Positions 10,866 through 23,317 of a DNA stretch of 64,000 nucleotides are shown one piece after another (the stretch's first letter is position 1; the number at the start of each line of letters is the position of its first letter). Under the pieces are notes generated by a model. The model did not search any database. It had not been told where the DNA came from and saw only the letters and a program-made list of their open reading frames with translations. The stretch comes from Megaustenia siamemsis (lineage: Eukaryota; Mollusca; Gastropoda; Stylommatophora; Ariophantidae): NCBI GenBank assembly GCA_032433765.1, contig JAVIAB010000092.1, forward strand, positions 37,164,853 through 37,228,852, written 5' to 3'. The translations under genes were made by a program, and so were the position numbers.

Positions 10866-13690
10866 CTATGATGAACCTAAGTCGTCTACCCCTCAACAAC
10901 ATTCACTTTACCCTTCTGTTGTTCAACATTTAATAGATTCTCGGTCACTTAAGGTATTTTTGGGGTTAAACAATTGTTCCAAATCTAATCAATAGACGGA
11001 GTTCAGAAAACTGTTTTGAAAGTAGTAACATTCCTTATAAGAACATCTCTCCCCCACCTACTCTTTTCCCCTTTGTAGAATGAAGCCATTCTTAAAAAAA
11101 AAATAAAAGCTCGGAAGCTTTAGTCCTTATTACCAATGACTTAAGTATACTCAAGACTGAAGTTGCCAATATAAAAACACATCTAGGTATGTGCTTCTAG
11201 CTAAGAATAGCGATCAATTCCGTTTACCGGTGATGTCCTGTCCTCGCGCCCAAGATTAATTTCACTGACCAATGAAGCGTTAGTTTGTTGATCATGTGTC
11301 CTGGAGCTTGACGTCACGAATGTATTGGCCACATCAGGACCAAAAAAAAAAAAAAGATTTGGAAAAACAAAACTCAAATTATTTTCTGGCTTCATCCTCT
11401 ACGAAAATGAGCGAAATAAGAGTACGATAACGGATGGCTGAAAAAGGTTTGTCTTCAATGAATGACGTAAGTCGCAATGTTGATTTTGTGATAAATTCTA
11501 TCAGACAATTGTTGCTTGGATACTAGTCCATTGTTTATTATTATAGATTAAGAATACATGACTTCTGCAATGATATTTTTGTGCGAAAATAAGCATGCCA
11601 TCTAAGAATAAATTGAAAATACACCAGGTTTACAACTTGACAGAAACATATCTGGATGATAAATTTGTCATAATTCTTGTAGAAGTAGACAGGCGCGTCA
11701 CAAACAGGATATGACGCGATTAAAATGTCAAAGAAAAGTGCGGGGAGTGAGGCCATGACAAAACAATAAAAACAATGAAAAGGGTGAGTTGTGTTGATGG
11801 AAAAGGCATGAATTATTAAAATTGAGACTGAATAAACAAACAACACACTCACAAGATGAATTAATGAGCAATGTTCAGACTCTGATAAGTGAAAGTTAAA
11901 GTAGGTAAAGCGGTATATTGAAGGGGGGGGGGGGGGAATGGAGGAAGAGTTTAAATTATATTGTGTGTGGAGAGTGAGCGGTTAGATCAGAATGTATATA
12001 ACCAGTGCGCTACAGAAACTGTCAACGTGCAAAGTCTACGCCATTTCTTCGGAGGAGAGGAGACACACATGTCTGCCCTGATTATGGCAAGTTCGATTAT
12101 TTTAATCAGTGATCAGCTTTTTAAAAAAAAAAAAAAGACACCAAGAGAGAACTGAGTCATCCAGACAATGACATTACACGAGGAAAGAATAAAAAAAAAA
12201 ACCGATCTGAAAGTGTCGGCACCATAACGCATATTAAAGGAAAATAAGGGATCAAAACCTCTCTTATTCTGTCTCTTAAAGAACAAAACAAGATACAATG
12301 TCTATATTCAGATTTCTGGAAATAACACAAACGAGACTCATAACAGGAGCCAGAAATATGTGCACGACCACACTACAGGGAGAACATATTTTGTGTATTT
12401 CACATCAGAGTTACGAAACATCAAAACTGCGTTAAAAATAAAATAAAATCAAATAATTAAAAAAAAACCGCCATCAATTCTGCCCGTTACATTTTTATTA
12501 TACATTGTTATACATTTTTACGGTTTTTATCTATCTAATAATTGTATGTGTTTATTCATAATTACGCAGCATCCAGGGACTTATACAAGGGCAAGATAAT
12601 AGAAATTTGGAGACATTAACTTGATAAATGTTCATCACTCATCCAAGGTTTTTGTACAGCGTGGAGTAGTAACACAGTAGATCACTGTAGTATAACTAGA
12701 TGTTTATGTTGAAACTGAGACTATAAACGTGAAGATGATGCAGCAAACAGTCGTGTCTGGATAACCAGCGGTGGTGATCACGAATTAGAACAGGCAAGTC
12801 TAAGCCGAGAAAACTCACTCACTACGGAAAATATCGTTAGTTGCAACTGAAGATGTTTGAGTTGTTATCCTTTATATGTCTATGTTTGTTTGATTCTTTA
12901 GTAAAGTAGTTATTTTGCTGGGTTCAATAGACGGTTACCTTTATTCACTGTCCATTGCGCATTGACGTGGTTTGCAGCAAACTGTGATATCTGTGTTTAC
13001 TGGCTATAAACATTCAACTCTCATACGACTTTTTTTTTTAAGTCAGGTTGCCATCCTTCGATCTCCATTTGTTGGTTAGACTAGACAGCTTCCAGCAATG
13101 CGGGGATGCCAAGCAGGATCTTGATCAGTTATATTTCACTGATCCTGACACCAGCAGTCAAATATAAGTATCTAACCGATGTCAGCTCGCCCATGCCCGA
13201 CGTCCTAGCTCCAAAATACAAATAGAGCACGAAATAAAATGCAAAAGAATGTGAGTGTGCCTGTGAGGAAGGAAGATCAGCGTATATGTCCTTCAACAGA
13301 GCCAGCTTGAAAAAAAGGTACCTAGCTCAATGAGTCTTACAAGGTAATAATAGGTAGAAAGTGCACTGGTCTTCTCACGACCAAATGCTGTCATCCAGTA
13401 CAGTGAAGCTGAGTGTAGAATCGAGGTCATGACAGAAATGGAATGAAAGAACAAAGACATGCATATGAATAAAATGTAGAAGAAATCAGGAAGGCTAGAA
13501 AAGATGCAACAAATTCAAATAGGAAGCAAGTGTAACGAGGGCTAAAAAGAGAGTTTGTTAGAGGGACTGTGAAGTCGTTGTCAGGGGCAATTATGGATGG
13601 TGTCGGAGGAGAAGGTAACAAGAAAAAGTGCAACCCAGTTTTTATTTTTATATTCCTCTTACTTTCTCATTCCTGTCAACTTTGTAAGGG
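10866..13690. other. Long intronic stretch with no recognised gene or element
   Basis: AT-rich sequence with homopolymer A and G tracts (for example G near 11922-11937, A near 12121-12135). I found no motif-bearing frame and no clear repeat boundary in it. Confidence 0.4.
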
Positions 13691-13694
13691 GGAG

Positions 13695-13732
<38 letters not shown>

Positions 13733-13823
13733 GAATCTCTTCTCGCTGTTTAAAAAAAAATGCTAGTTCTAATTTATAAAGGAATAGAAACCGGACTGTA
13801 GAGCAAATATATGGTGTGCTTTG

Positions 13824-13881
<58 letters not shown>

Positions 13882-13971
13882 ATCCCTTTCTCGTTATGAA
13901 AAAAAAAATGCTAGTTCTAATTTATGAAGGAATAGAAACCGGACTGTAGAACAAATATATGGTGTGCTTTG

Positions 13972-14018
<47 letters not shown>

Positions 14019-14042
14019 TAGATAGATAGAGAGAGAGAGAGC
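13690..14042. repeat. Compound GA array with a duplicated 95-bp linker
   Basis: Three (GA)n blocks (about 13693-13734, 13822-13878, 13972-14042) separated by two near-identical linkers of about 95 bp. Each linker contains aaatgctagttctaattta, ggaatagaaaccggactgta and atatggtgtgctttgga. The unit [GA block + linker] of about 147 bp is therefore tandemly duplicated, probably by unequal exchange or slippage within GA. Confidence 0.92.
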
Positions 14043-14233
14043 GCGGTATCATGCAGTACACAAAACAATCAGATACCAGAATCTTCTGAGTGGCTTACCG
14101 ACCTAGTTGTCTTGTTAGTGGGAATAGTATAGTTCACCTGCTAGAAACCCTAGTCTGTGATTTTTCAATGATTACAAGATGACGCGATCGGATTGTACTA
14201 TAACAAATGGAGTGTATATATATATATATATAT

Positions 14234-15436
14234 TGTATGGCCCTTTTCGTCTTGTCAGACGGTCTAGTAGAGGCTATTGTGTATTTTTTTGAGGTTTTGT
14301 TTTTGTCGAACAGCTTCACTAGTGGCTAATTCTACCAATGTTTGACAAACACACGCGGTCACAGTGTGCGATCACTTGGCAGATGTTCCCTGTCACATTC
14401 ACGTATGGGGAGCCGCGATAGCTCAGTGGTTAGTGAACTGGAATACAAAGAAAGGACAATAGGTAGGGTTCGATCCCAACCGACGGCTTCCGGTTCACCC
14501 AGCCTTAAATGGGTACCGGATTTTTTTTTTGGAAAGTAAAGCGGCACGGGCGTCATACCGACCACACTACCTCAAAAATCATGTGCCGAGGGTCTGTAAA
14601 ATGTATGGTCACTAACACCATATTCCCTATACGCCACTTGGCGTGACTGGGGTACTTTACTTTACTTTTACATTCACATATGGAGAAGTAATTCAGAGAT
14701 GATTTACAGATATCTCTATATCGTAGTTTAGGACGTCTGTCGATTTTTCTTTTTCCGTGTGTTAGTTCGCCATATAGTATTTGCCTGGGGATGCGATTTT
14801 CTTCCATTCGCTGGACATGCCCCAGCCATCTTAGTCTTCGACATCTGAGCATCGACATGATTGTTGAGGTCTTAGCACGTTGCAGAATAGTTAAGTTGGT
14901 TATTCTATCCTGCCATTTGATGTGCATTATTCTGCGGAGACATCGCATGTGGAAGACATTTAGTCATTTTTCCTGGTTTGAGTGTGTTGTCCAGGTTTCA
15001 GATCCATATAATAGTGTGCTAAGCACACCAGTTTGATATATTAAGAATTTGGTCTTTAGTGTTAGTTTCGTGTTGTTCTAGGCCCTTTCTGTGAGTTTGC
15101 CGGAAGTCGTAGCTGCCTTATCAATTCGGATGTTTATTTCATTATCAAGAGAAGTGGTTTGCGTAATCGTGGATCCAAGATACGTGAATTTCTGAACTGA
15201 TTCTAGTGGACAATCTTTTAGAGTGATTAATAGAGGTTTGATGTCGCCTTGACTTAGTATTACTGTTTTCTGAACATTAATTGACAGTGAAAAAAGGTCG
15301 TATGCTTTGTCAAGGTTGTTGATCAGTGATTGTAGAGTGGCTTCACTATGAGCGACTAGGGCAGCATCATCAGCAAATAAAAGTTTTTAAGTAGGGCAAC
15401 ATTTGTTTTGTTCTTAGCGTTGCTAAGTTGAACAGT
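14234..15436 (-). mobile_element. LINE J, 3' half, minus strand, with nested SINE
   Basis: On the minus strand this reads as the RT palm-to-C-terminus of a non-LTR retrotransposon: FADDAALVAHSE-type active-site block near 15370, SINVQK near 15280, a YLGSTIT-type block near 15190, LLYGSETW near 15000, then the well-preserved RRIMHIKWQDRITN, LRWLGHVQRMEENRIPRQ, YGELTHGKRKI and RPKLRYRDICKSSL (14950-14700). A SINE occupies 14409-14669. Coding similarity resumes beyond it (DREHLPSD) and ends near SDKTKRAI at about 14240. Both element ends abut TA repeats (14214-14233 and 15436-15515). Frames are mostly open but broken in places. Confidence 0.83.
14409..14669 (+). mobile_element. Type-1 tRNA-derived SINE, nested in LINE J
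   Basis: This is a complete copy: the tRNA-like head has TAGCTCAGTGG (A box) and GGTTCGATCCC (B box), followed by the CACCCAGCCTTAAATGGGTA segment, AAAGCGGCACGGGCG, the CCACTTGGCG hairpin and a TACTTTACTTTACTTTTA tail. It is flanked by a 14-bp duplication with one mismatch: acattcacGtatgg (14395-14408) and acattcacAtatgg (14670-14683). It lies antisense within LINE J, so it is younger than that LINE. Confidence 0.95.
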
Positions 15437-15459
15437 ATATATATATATATATATATATA

Positions 15460-15515
<56 letters not shown>
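15436..15515. repeat. (TA)n microsatellite
   Basis: About 80 bp of nearly pure TA repeats with one TAGTATA interruption, abutting the 5' end of LINE J. Confidence 0.97.
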
Positions 15516-15519
<4 letters not shown>

Positions 15520-16439
15520 ATGAGTCGCGAAGTAACATTGATATGAGCATACAATTCTAAAATCAAGCTGGGGAATGTTACGGTGTTGAAGTGTTGTGTC
15601 TTCAAACATACAGACTGACGTGCGCTAGTACGTCAGCCATCACGTGCATTGTATCATCAGTAGACGACAACAAAGACGGATGCGCCCGTGATGACATGAT
15701 CTAGAGAAGAGCAGGGTACAGTTATACTTTTTTAGAGCAGGGGCGGTGTGAAAAACCAGTCGCAAGCTAACAAATAATGCAAAAGCAGTACGGGCAAAGT
15801 TGTTTATCACAAGTGTATGAGTGACAAAGAAAATTTAAAAGTGGTAGTCCTGAACTGGGACTACGCTTGACATTGTGCTGCAGTGGAACAAGTTATCCGA
15901 GAAAACAGGTGAGAATCGATGAATTGTTTGAAATAGTGTCAGTCATGATTCAGTGTACAACATCATCAGCGAGGTGATTGATTTAATTGTATTCATTTCC
16001 TCACAGGTCGAAGACGGCATCAGGACGCAAGTCAGAGTTCTTCACGACTGACGATTTGCTGCTAGTTCTTGCAGGTCTTGGTTCTTTCTTAGTCCCATGG
16101 CTGAATATTACCCAGTAATTGCTCTAAGTAGCTATTCTCTTGGTCTTCCTTGTTTTCTTTTACCAGATGGTTTCCACATGAATGCCTAAAGGAGAAGTCT
16201 TTCTTCATTCATTCTCTGCATATGGCTGTTTTTTCCTATACCATATTCTTATATAGCTCGACACGTATTCTTGTTTATATTCGTCTCTTATCGATTCGCT
16301 TGAAATGTAATCATTCTTTAAAGCTTATGTTTGAGATACTACGTAGACTTTTGTTTTGAAAGATATTTAATTAATTTTCTTATATATGGGTGGATTTCCA
16401 GCAACGATGAGTTACCGTTTAACAACGTTCCAGTTAGAA
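15516..16439. other. Intronic sequence with no recognised element
   Basis: Unremarkable sequence between the TA array and the mariner relic. I saw no promoter, gene or repeat I could support. Confidence 0.4.
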
Positions 16440-17140
16440 GGATATGGAGGCAGCTAACTCCTACAATGAACTATTTTCGTGTGGATGCTTCAATGATATG
16501 CTGTTGTGAGGGTATGAAGCTGAAGGAGATGGCTTTCTGCAACGCAAAGTTACTAACGACGAATCATGGGTTAATTATATTTAACCAGAAACTAAGCCAG
16601 CAAGCACAGAACGGCGACATCCACTCTAGCCGAAAATGAAAAAAAAAAATTCGTGGAACTGTCAGCCGGCAAGTTAATGCTCACACCATTTTGGAACCAT
16701 AAGAGTTGAATTCTGCAATTTTACATGCCCAGAGGTTCAACGGTGAGTCATACCGTGACCTGCTTCAAAACCAACTGAAACCAGCAATAAAACCCAAAAA
16801 TGGTGGCTGGCTCACTTCTGGTGTGATATTGCTGCATGGCAATGCTCGGCCGCACACATCACGGGCAGCGGTCGAAAAAAATCTCGAATCTGCATTTTGA
16901 GTGTCTTCTACATTCACCTTATTCGCCTGACCTCGCGGCCAGTGATTATCATATCTTTGAACTTAGAGACTCTTGGTAGCAAGAAACTTTCAACACACGA
17001 CGTGAAAATGCATGGCTGTAGCATGGCTATAGAGTCTCACATATTTTTATCGTGGAATCGAAGCACATTTGAAAAGCGAACACGCACTGAACGTGTGTGA
17101 GGACATTACGCTGAAGAACGATGAAGCTATTTCATTTATA
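16440..17140 (+). pseudogene. Mariner-family (Tc1/mariner) transposase relic
   Basis: This is a frameshifted cut-and-paste transposase remnant. The first catalytic block reads EAEGDGFLQRKVTNDESWV (about 16505-16570), which keeps the first Asp. After A-rich frameshifts it continues with a GKLMLTPFWNH block (about 16670-16700), NGESYRDLLQNQLKPAI, then GVILLHGNARPHTS (about 16820-16860). The usual Asp before NARPH is Gly, so the second catalytic residue is lost. The third region HSPYSPDLAASDYHIF (about 16905-16960) follows at the spacing expected of a DD34D mariner. Stops and frameshifts rule out activity. I could not identify terminal inverted repeats. Confidence 0.85.
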
Positions 17141-17186
17141 TGAATTTATATTTCGTCAATTAAAAAAAATACAACAATTCTTCTTC

Positions 17187-17545
17187 TTTCCTTCCTCATT
17201 TGCCTTTCAGCGTCGAGGGGAGATATAATTTGCGGTCTTTTGCCCCTCTGTTCGCCTCTGCTGCTGTTATGTTTCCTAGCGCTTCTAATATTCCATCTAT
17301 CCATCTTTTTTCCTGGTCAACCCTTGGGTCTGGTATTCTCGCAACGTTTATTGAAGGCTCGTTTTGTTGTATGTTTGATCTTTCTGCTTATCACGTGGCC
17401 AAACCATTAATCTGTTGCTTCTTTATATATTATATGGCGGTGGCTATTCCTAGCTTTTTTCTCAGTTCTTCATTTCTGATCTTATAACTCAGACTGTTTC
17501 CTGTCATTCGTCTGACACATCTCATCTCAGTAGAGGTTATTTTTC
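17187..17545 (-). mobile_element. LINE-G 3' end fragment, minus strand
   Basis: This is the reverse-complement copy of the block at 3.5, 20.8 and 60.0 kb. On the minus strand it starts near an RRMTGN(S)L..K-type block, passes a GILEA-type block and ends at the K-rich terminus and a GAA-rich tail. Identity to the 21-kb copy is high by eye over most of the 350 bp. Confidence 0.78.
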
Positions 17546-17870
17546 TTATTGTTCTTGCAAAAAAATAATTAAGGTTACTATATGACATACCCTATATGTG
17601 TGAGCATGTTTCATGACGGTCTACAGTCACATTGAATGATTTTGTTTTCTGAATGGTTCTGCACACCTTGGTTCTTGCTGTGTCCTGACCTCGATACCTG
17701 GCTGTTCCAACTTCTGCCTGTGAGACCGTTGTCGACTGAGTCGACCCTCAGACCCTTCTGCCAGCAGCTGTGTGTACTATTGAAGAGGCACTTACTTTAT
17801 TGATTTGACCTGCGCAGCTTAGCCGCCCATTTAAACCTTTATCTAAATATACAGTTAATGAAAATAATGT
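17546..17870. other. Intronic sequence with no recognised element
   Basis: Short stretch between two LINE remnants, with no motif seen. Confidence 0.35.
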
Positions 17871-18490
17871 AAACTAACAAAACAAAGTCCACCCAAAATC
17901 ATCAACAGCGAAGAATTTGAAATCGATGAATACCTGGGATCTGTAGTAATAACAAAGGAGACTGCCAGAAAAAAAAAACAGCCACAGATAATATATAGCA
18001 CAATTCCAACAAAGGAGTAAAATTAAAATTTTTAAGAGCAAGCATTTTCTCAAAAGTAACATATGGCTGTGAATCATGGACAATTTCGCAAACAGCAGTG
18101 AAGGAAATACATTTCATTCGAAACACAATGCTACAGGAAAAAATATTAGAATACCTTAGACATTGAAAATGAGCAATGGAGACATTAACAGGTTTAAACA
18201 TTAAAAAGAACTGGCTTATAAACACCATTTAACAGAGGGAATTAAAAAAAACAACGGAGACGTTGAGCCACAGAAAGATGGAAAGAACAGTAACTAAAGG
18301 CATGCTTCCAGGAAGACGAGACGGGCAGACCAAGAAGAATGTGGCTTCAAGACATTAAAGAGACTGTGAGCATAACAACAGTTGAAGTAGGAGATCTGCC
18401 TAGAAACAGAGATTCTTTCAGACGGGCTGTGATGAGCGCAAGATTCTAAAAAGAACATACAACCTGATGACGACACACGCACGGTAACAA
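17871..18490 (+). mobile_element. LINE-I C-terminal remnant (RTE-like)
   Basis: The decayed coding region includes a VTYGCESWTISQTAVKEI block (about 18055-18110), the block after the RT palm in RTE-type ORFs. It then has MLPGRRDGQTKK (about 18300-18340) and an RNRDSFRRAV-like terminus (about 18400-18430). Several stops and frameshifts are present. It ends near 18485 without an evident repeat tail. It is distinct in sequence from the A/B/C family. Confidence 0.7.
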
Positions 18491-19190
18491 TCTAAACATC
18501 ATATTTGTTTCAACAATTTATATCTATTCCTAGGCCACAGCATGTCCGAAGGTTTTTATCATCTCTAACAATGACATTACATTTTTGTTAAAATATCTGT
18601 TAAACTATTATTGATACGTCAGTCGGCAGACATGGCACTTTGCTTCATTTCTTCAATAATTGAATACAGTGATCATCAATACTTTCCTACAATGTCGATA
18701 ACGTTATATATGTTCCGTTCTCTAAACGTTTAAATGCTCTGTTTATTATAATGTAGCCATCATAATCGCCAACACAAAAGGAGTACTGTACAATAGTAGG
18801 ACATATCACATATTTTTGTAGCTTTATTTTCAACAACGCATTTTGTATATAATCCTTGAGTTACATATTTGTGTATACAAATAGAAGCACTCGCAGAGAC
18901 GTTGTGAGCCTTTTCATAAATGCCGAATTCTTGGCAAATTGGCTCGCGATCAAAACCAGTTACAAAGTAAATGAGAGAACATTAGCCTTGTCCCACGGGG
19001 CGTTTGGCGGCAATAAGCGATTTAGATGAATTTTTTCACATCAAGTTCTGAGATCATTTTCCAAGAAATTTTTGCCTAACACTCACACCGCCTTGATAAG
19101 GCGAGTTGCAGACAGATATAACGAGGAGAAGGCGTTAGTCTGGAAAGACAAGAAAATAGTATAAAATTTAGGGAACGGAACAACATCTAG
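18491..19190. other. Intronic sequence with no recognised element
   Basis: AT-rich and unremarkable; no repeat structure before the minisatellite begins. Confidence 0.35.
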
Positions 19191-19700
19191 AATTCAGAGA
19201 TAAAAACAAGAGTGGAGTAGATAGCAGCAAGGTTGGATATGATACCAACAAGACTAGATAATGCCAACAAGGATGGAGGAGACACAATGCTAACAGAGGG
19301 AATACCAACAAGAATGGAGATAATGCCAACAAGGATGGAGGAAAAACACCAATGATAATAGAGGGATAACAACAAGAAGGGGATAATGCCAACAAGGATG
19401 GAGGAAACACCAATGCTAATGGAGGGAATACCAACAAGAATGGAGATAATGCCAACAAGGATGGAGGGGACAACAATGCTAAATGAGGGAATACCAACAA
19501 GAATGGAAAAAGTGACACAATAAAAATAGTATGAGTGTTAACAAGAACGGAGAAGGATACCAATATGATTGGGGGTGGATATCAGCATAAAGGCATACCA
19601 ACAAGAAGCAAAGTGAAACAACAAAAAATGCAGTAGACACGAAACAAAAATTGAGGTAATAATTTCAACCAAAATGGAGGTGATACCAACAAGAGGGCAA
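19191..19700. repeat. Diverged 21-24-bp minisatellite, first array
   Basis: Units of the form (g)ataccaacaagaatggagg or atgccaacaaggatggagga, with spacers such as aacaccaatgctaatg. They clearly relate to the larger array at 23.3-25.0 kb but are more diverged and irregular. Open frames here (LLALSPFLLVFP-type repeats on the minus strand) are low complexity, not genes. Confidence 0.85.
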
Positions 19701-20370
19701 AATCGGAGTAGGATTTATCATAAATACAGAAATAAGTTGTATTCTAGACAACCATTCAGATAAAAAAATGATTTTAACAATAAAATGAGGCAAGCAAGCG
19801 GGAACATATACAAATATATGCATTGATAAATATACAGAAACTCGCATTTTTTTGATGAGCTGTCAGACGAAATAGAGAAAGTAGATAGAACCAACAAACG
19901 ATATGCAATGGGTAAGTTACATTAACAGAAAAATAGGTACCCCCCCCCCCCAAAAAAAAAAAAAATTATGAATAGTATCTAAGTCCATGCTGGAAAGAAC
20001 AGTCAAAGAAACGAGAACGGTTAAAGAATATTAGACTTATGTAGCCAACATAAGTGGTATGTGTAAGGGAACTATATTACAGTTAAAAGCCAGATTGATT
20101 ATATTGTAACAAATAGATAGGAATATACAACAATTAAGATGCGAAAGCTATGCCAAACATTGTCTGAGACACTGATCATATGATTTGAATAACTGCTATA
20201 ATAGACATATTCACGAATAAAACTAACACGCAGACTAAAAAATCAAGGCCTTATTAAGCTGTGCAAGCCTTGCAAATGAAGGAATAAAAGAGCAGTTGCA
20301 ACAGACAGTAGAAACAACATTAAAAAAATTATCACCAGAAGTAGTCAATGTGAAGGAGGAATAGGAAAAA
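19701..20370. other. Intronic sequence with weak LINE-like traces
   Basis: AT-rich with short homopolymers. Nothing here can be assigned confidently. It leads into the LINE-G remnant. Confidence 0.35.
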
Positions 20371-21195
20371 AATACAAATCAATTTTATCAAAAGTGTAGA
20401 AGAATTATGTTGAAAAGGAAGAGTGGGAAGAACCAAAATTGTAACAAACAATCACCAGAGTGGACTGTAGAAATAAAAGAAGCAGTAAAAAAGAAACACC
20501 ACTTATATAAAGTATGGATACAATCACAATGAAGAAGATCACATAAATTACAGCATTCAACGCTGAGAAACCAACAGAATAGTCAAAACAGCGAACGAGT
20601 AGGAATCATGGAAATGCATCGGAGACATTAATAGAAAATGAATAGCTGTTAGAACTTTTTTTCACAACAGTTAAAGTATAAGAGAAAGAGAAGAAATCTA
20701 TAACCCAACAGAAATAATTAATGACCCAAATGGAAATTAGATCCAGTAAAAATAACTAAGAGATGTGGGGAATACTTCAAAGAGCTTCTCAATACCCTAG
20801 CGAGATACAGAATATAATTGAACATTTTATGCAGCCATTTACTTCTATGAAATGTGTCAGACGAATGACGGGAAACAGTCTGAGAGATAAGATCAGAAAT
20901 GAAGAACTGAGAAACAAAACTAGGAATAGCCCCCGCCATGGAATATAGAAAGAAACAACAAATAAATGGTTTGGCCAAGTGACAAGGCAGAGTAATCAAA
21001 ACACAAAACAAGGAACCCTCAATAAAAGTTGCGAGAATACCAGACTCAAGGGTCGACCAAGAAAAAGATGGATCGATGGAATATTAGAAGCACTAGGAAA
21101 CATAACAGCAGCAGCGGCGAACGAAAGAGCAAAAGACCGCAAATTATATCTCCCCTCGATGCTGAAAGGCAAATGAGGAAGAAGGAAGGAAGAAG
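20371..21195 (+). mobile_element. LINE-G, linker plus 3' end, internally deleted
   Basis: The 5' part (about 20455-20830) reads like the endonuclease-RT linker of a LINE: SPEWTVEIKEAVKKKHHLYKVW, later NDPNGN, then a W/EYFKELLN-type block near 20765-20800. The RT palm is missing. Sequence jumps to the C-terminal block (MKCVRRMTGNSLRDKIR from 20849), then KGRPRKRWIDGILEALGNI (about 21045-21105), DRKLYLPSMLKGK and a stop. The 3' tail is GGAAGGAAGAAGAA. This is the best-preserved LINE-G end in the window. Confidence 0.78.
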
Positions 21196-21360
21196 AAATC
21201 TCTCGCTGCATTGGATTATTTCAGCTGGTAATCTACTACCGACGATTTATATTTCGGTGACTGTTTAACCACTCTTTCTATTTCCGACAGTAGTATTTCT
21301 AATTCTAGTGATGCCATTTCTGGTCTGAGATCATACAACAATCCAGATGGTTACATAGAA

Positions 21361-22260
21361 TTTCAATGCATCATGGGTACAGTTCTCTTTCTACTGGCCA
21401 TAGATTGGATTATGAAAATAACTCAAAACAACAGAAATGGAATCCAGTGGTCACTGACCAAACAACTTGATGATTTAGACTTTGCTGATGACATAGCTCT
21501 CCTATCACACAGCCATCAACAGATGCAGGATAAAATGAGTATATTAGATGAGAGATCACAACAGCTAGGACTAAAGATTAATAGAGATAAGACCAACATT
21601 ATGAGAATTAATGCAGTTGGCAAGAACAAAATAAAACTAGGAGAAATACCTCTACTAGACGTACAATCTTACATATATCTAGGCAGTAATATAGACAAAG
21701 AGGGAGGAACAGAAAATGATACCAAAATAAGGATATCAAAAGCAAGAGGAGCTTTCATTGCACTGGGAAACATATGGAAATCCAAAGAAATTAGGTTAAA
21801 TACAAAAATAAAAATGTTCAACTAAAATGTTAAGTCGGTCCTATTATATGGCTGTGAAACATGGAGAATAACACAATTGACAATCACGAAGGTACATACT
21901 TTCATTAATGGAAGCTTACGCAGAATAAAGGGATGGAAATGGCAGGACAAAGTCACTAACTTGGAATTATGGAAATGTACCGGTCAAACACCAGTGGATA
22001 AAGAGATACAGCAAAGACGATGGCGATGGATAGGACACACACTACGGAAGCCAACTGAGAGTATTACACAACAGGCCCTTTTTTGGAATCCCCAGGGAAA
22101 AGACAAAAAGGAAGACCAAGGAATTCTTGGAGAAGACAGATCGAAGCAGAGATGAAGATGATGGGGAAGACATGGAATGATCTTAAAAGAATTGCAAAAA
22201 ACAGAACGACTTGGAAAGTGTTTGTTGAAGACTTATGCTCCACTGGGAGCTAAAAGGTAG
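21361..22260 (+). mobile_element. LINE-E, RT palm to C-terminus, 5'-truncated
   Basis: A continuous frame runs 21373-21825: FLLAIDWIMK, then LDFADDIALLSHSHQQMQ with an intact catalytic FADD box (about 21478-21520), LGLKINRDKTN, QSYIYLGSNIDKEGG and KARGAFIALGNIWKSKEI. After a stop near 21823 the reading continues with LLYGCETWRIT (about 21840), INGSLRRIKGWKWQDKV, RRWRWIGHTLRKP (about 22017-22055) and LFWNPQGK. It is a non-LTR retrotransposon of a different lineage from copies A-C. The start is a truncation; no target duplication was identified. Confidence 0.85.
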
Positions 22261-22289
22261 AAGAGAAGAGATGGGTACAACACAAAACA

Positions 22290-23175
22290 ACTACTGACTA
22301 ACAATAATAAATCCACTTTGGAAGAATAAAGGAAATAAAAGAGAATGTTGACAATACCGTAGCATATCACTGATGAGCCCACGTATGCAAAATATATGCC
22401 ACAATTATAGAAACCAGATTAAAACCTGTTATAGAACCCCAGTTGGTGGAAGAACAGGTGGGGTTTAGAAAAAAAAAATAGATGCTGCACAGATGCAATA
22501 TTTTCACTCAGGCAACTAGTAGAGATGAACATAAAATATATTTTTAAAATGTGTATAGCATTTGTGGACCAAGAGAAAGCTTTCCATAGGGTGGATAGAA
22601 ATATATTATAACAAACATTGGCTCATTACGGAGTAAATGGCCGCCTTATTAGATGTTGCAAGAGTTTATATAGTAACTGCACGAATGTGATTAGAGCAAG
22701 TAAAGGAACATCAAAACCATTCGCAGTAACATCTGGAGTAAGACAAGTATGCGTATTGTCACCACTCTTGTTTATCACTTACAACGACAAAATATGCAAG
22801 GATGCCAAATCACTGTGTGAAGTTATAAATGAATTACTTTTTTACTGACGACCAAACCCTAATAGCTTACTAAGAAACATAAACTTCAACAACATCTACT
22901 GTCATTGAATAAAGTATGTAAAATGAATAACACGGAAATAAGCATTGAAGAAAAAAACAGAAGTTATATCAACAGGAAAAAAAAATTAATTAAACATAGC
23001 TATAGAACACCAAGTTATAAAACGAGTAATAAACATTACATATTCGGGAACAACATTCTCCGAAGATGGCAAAATCGATAAAGAAATAGACATAACTGCA
23101 AAAAGGCAAACCAAATATTGGGACAGCTATCCCCTATCTTTCACACAAAGCAAAACCTATTACCGCCATGAAACA
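22290..23175 (+). mobile_element. LINE-H, strongly decayed RT region
   Basis: RT traces appear in order across frames: IETRLKPVIEPQLVEEQVGFRKK (about 22408-22480), AFVDQEKAFHRVD (about 22560-22595), LIRCCKSLYSNCTNVIRASKG, GVRQVCVLSPLLFITYNDKI (about 22735-22798), the active-site box as FTDD near 22840, and ITYSGTTFSEDGKIDKEI near 23035-23088. Multiple frameshifts and stops. It ends where the 21-bp minisatellite begins. Confidence 0.78.
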
Positions 23176-23317
23176 TCTTATACAGAGTATAACATTTTAT
23201 CATTCCAACATTGTGCCATCAAAGCTGCTAAAAGATGTGAACCAGAATTTTTTTTTTTTAAACTCCCACGACACTCGAACGGGTACAAGATGAAGTGAAG
23301 AAGAAAAGAAGAAATAT

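Noticed and set aside
14411..14480. A possible functional tRNA gene (also at 27151, 42418, 51475, 55845)
   Set aside because: A and B boxes are present, but no cloverleaf with intact acceptor and anticodon stems is evident, and the same body and tail follow each copy, so they are SINE heads.
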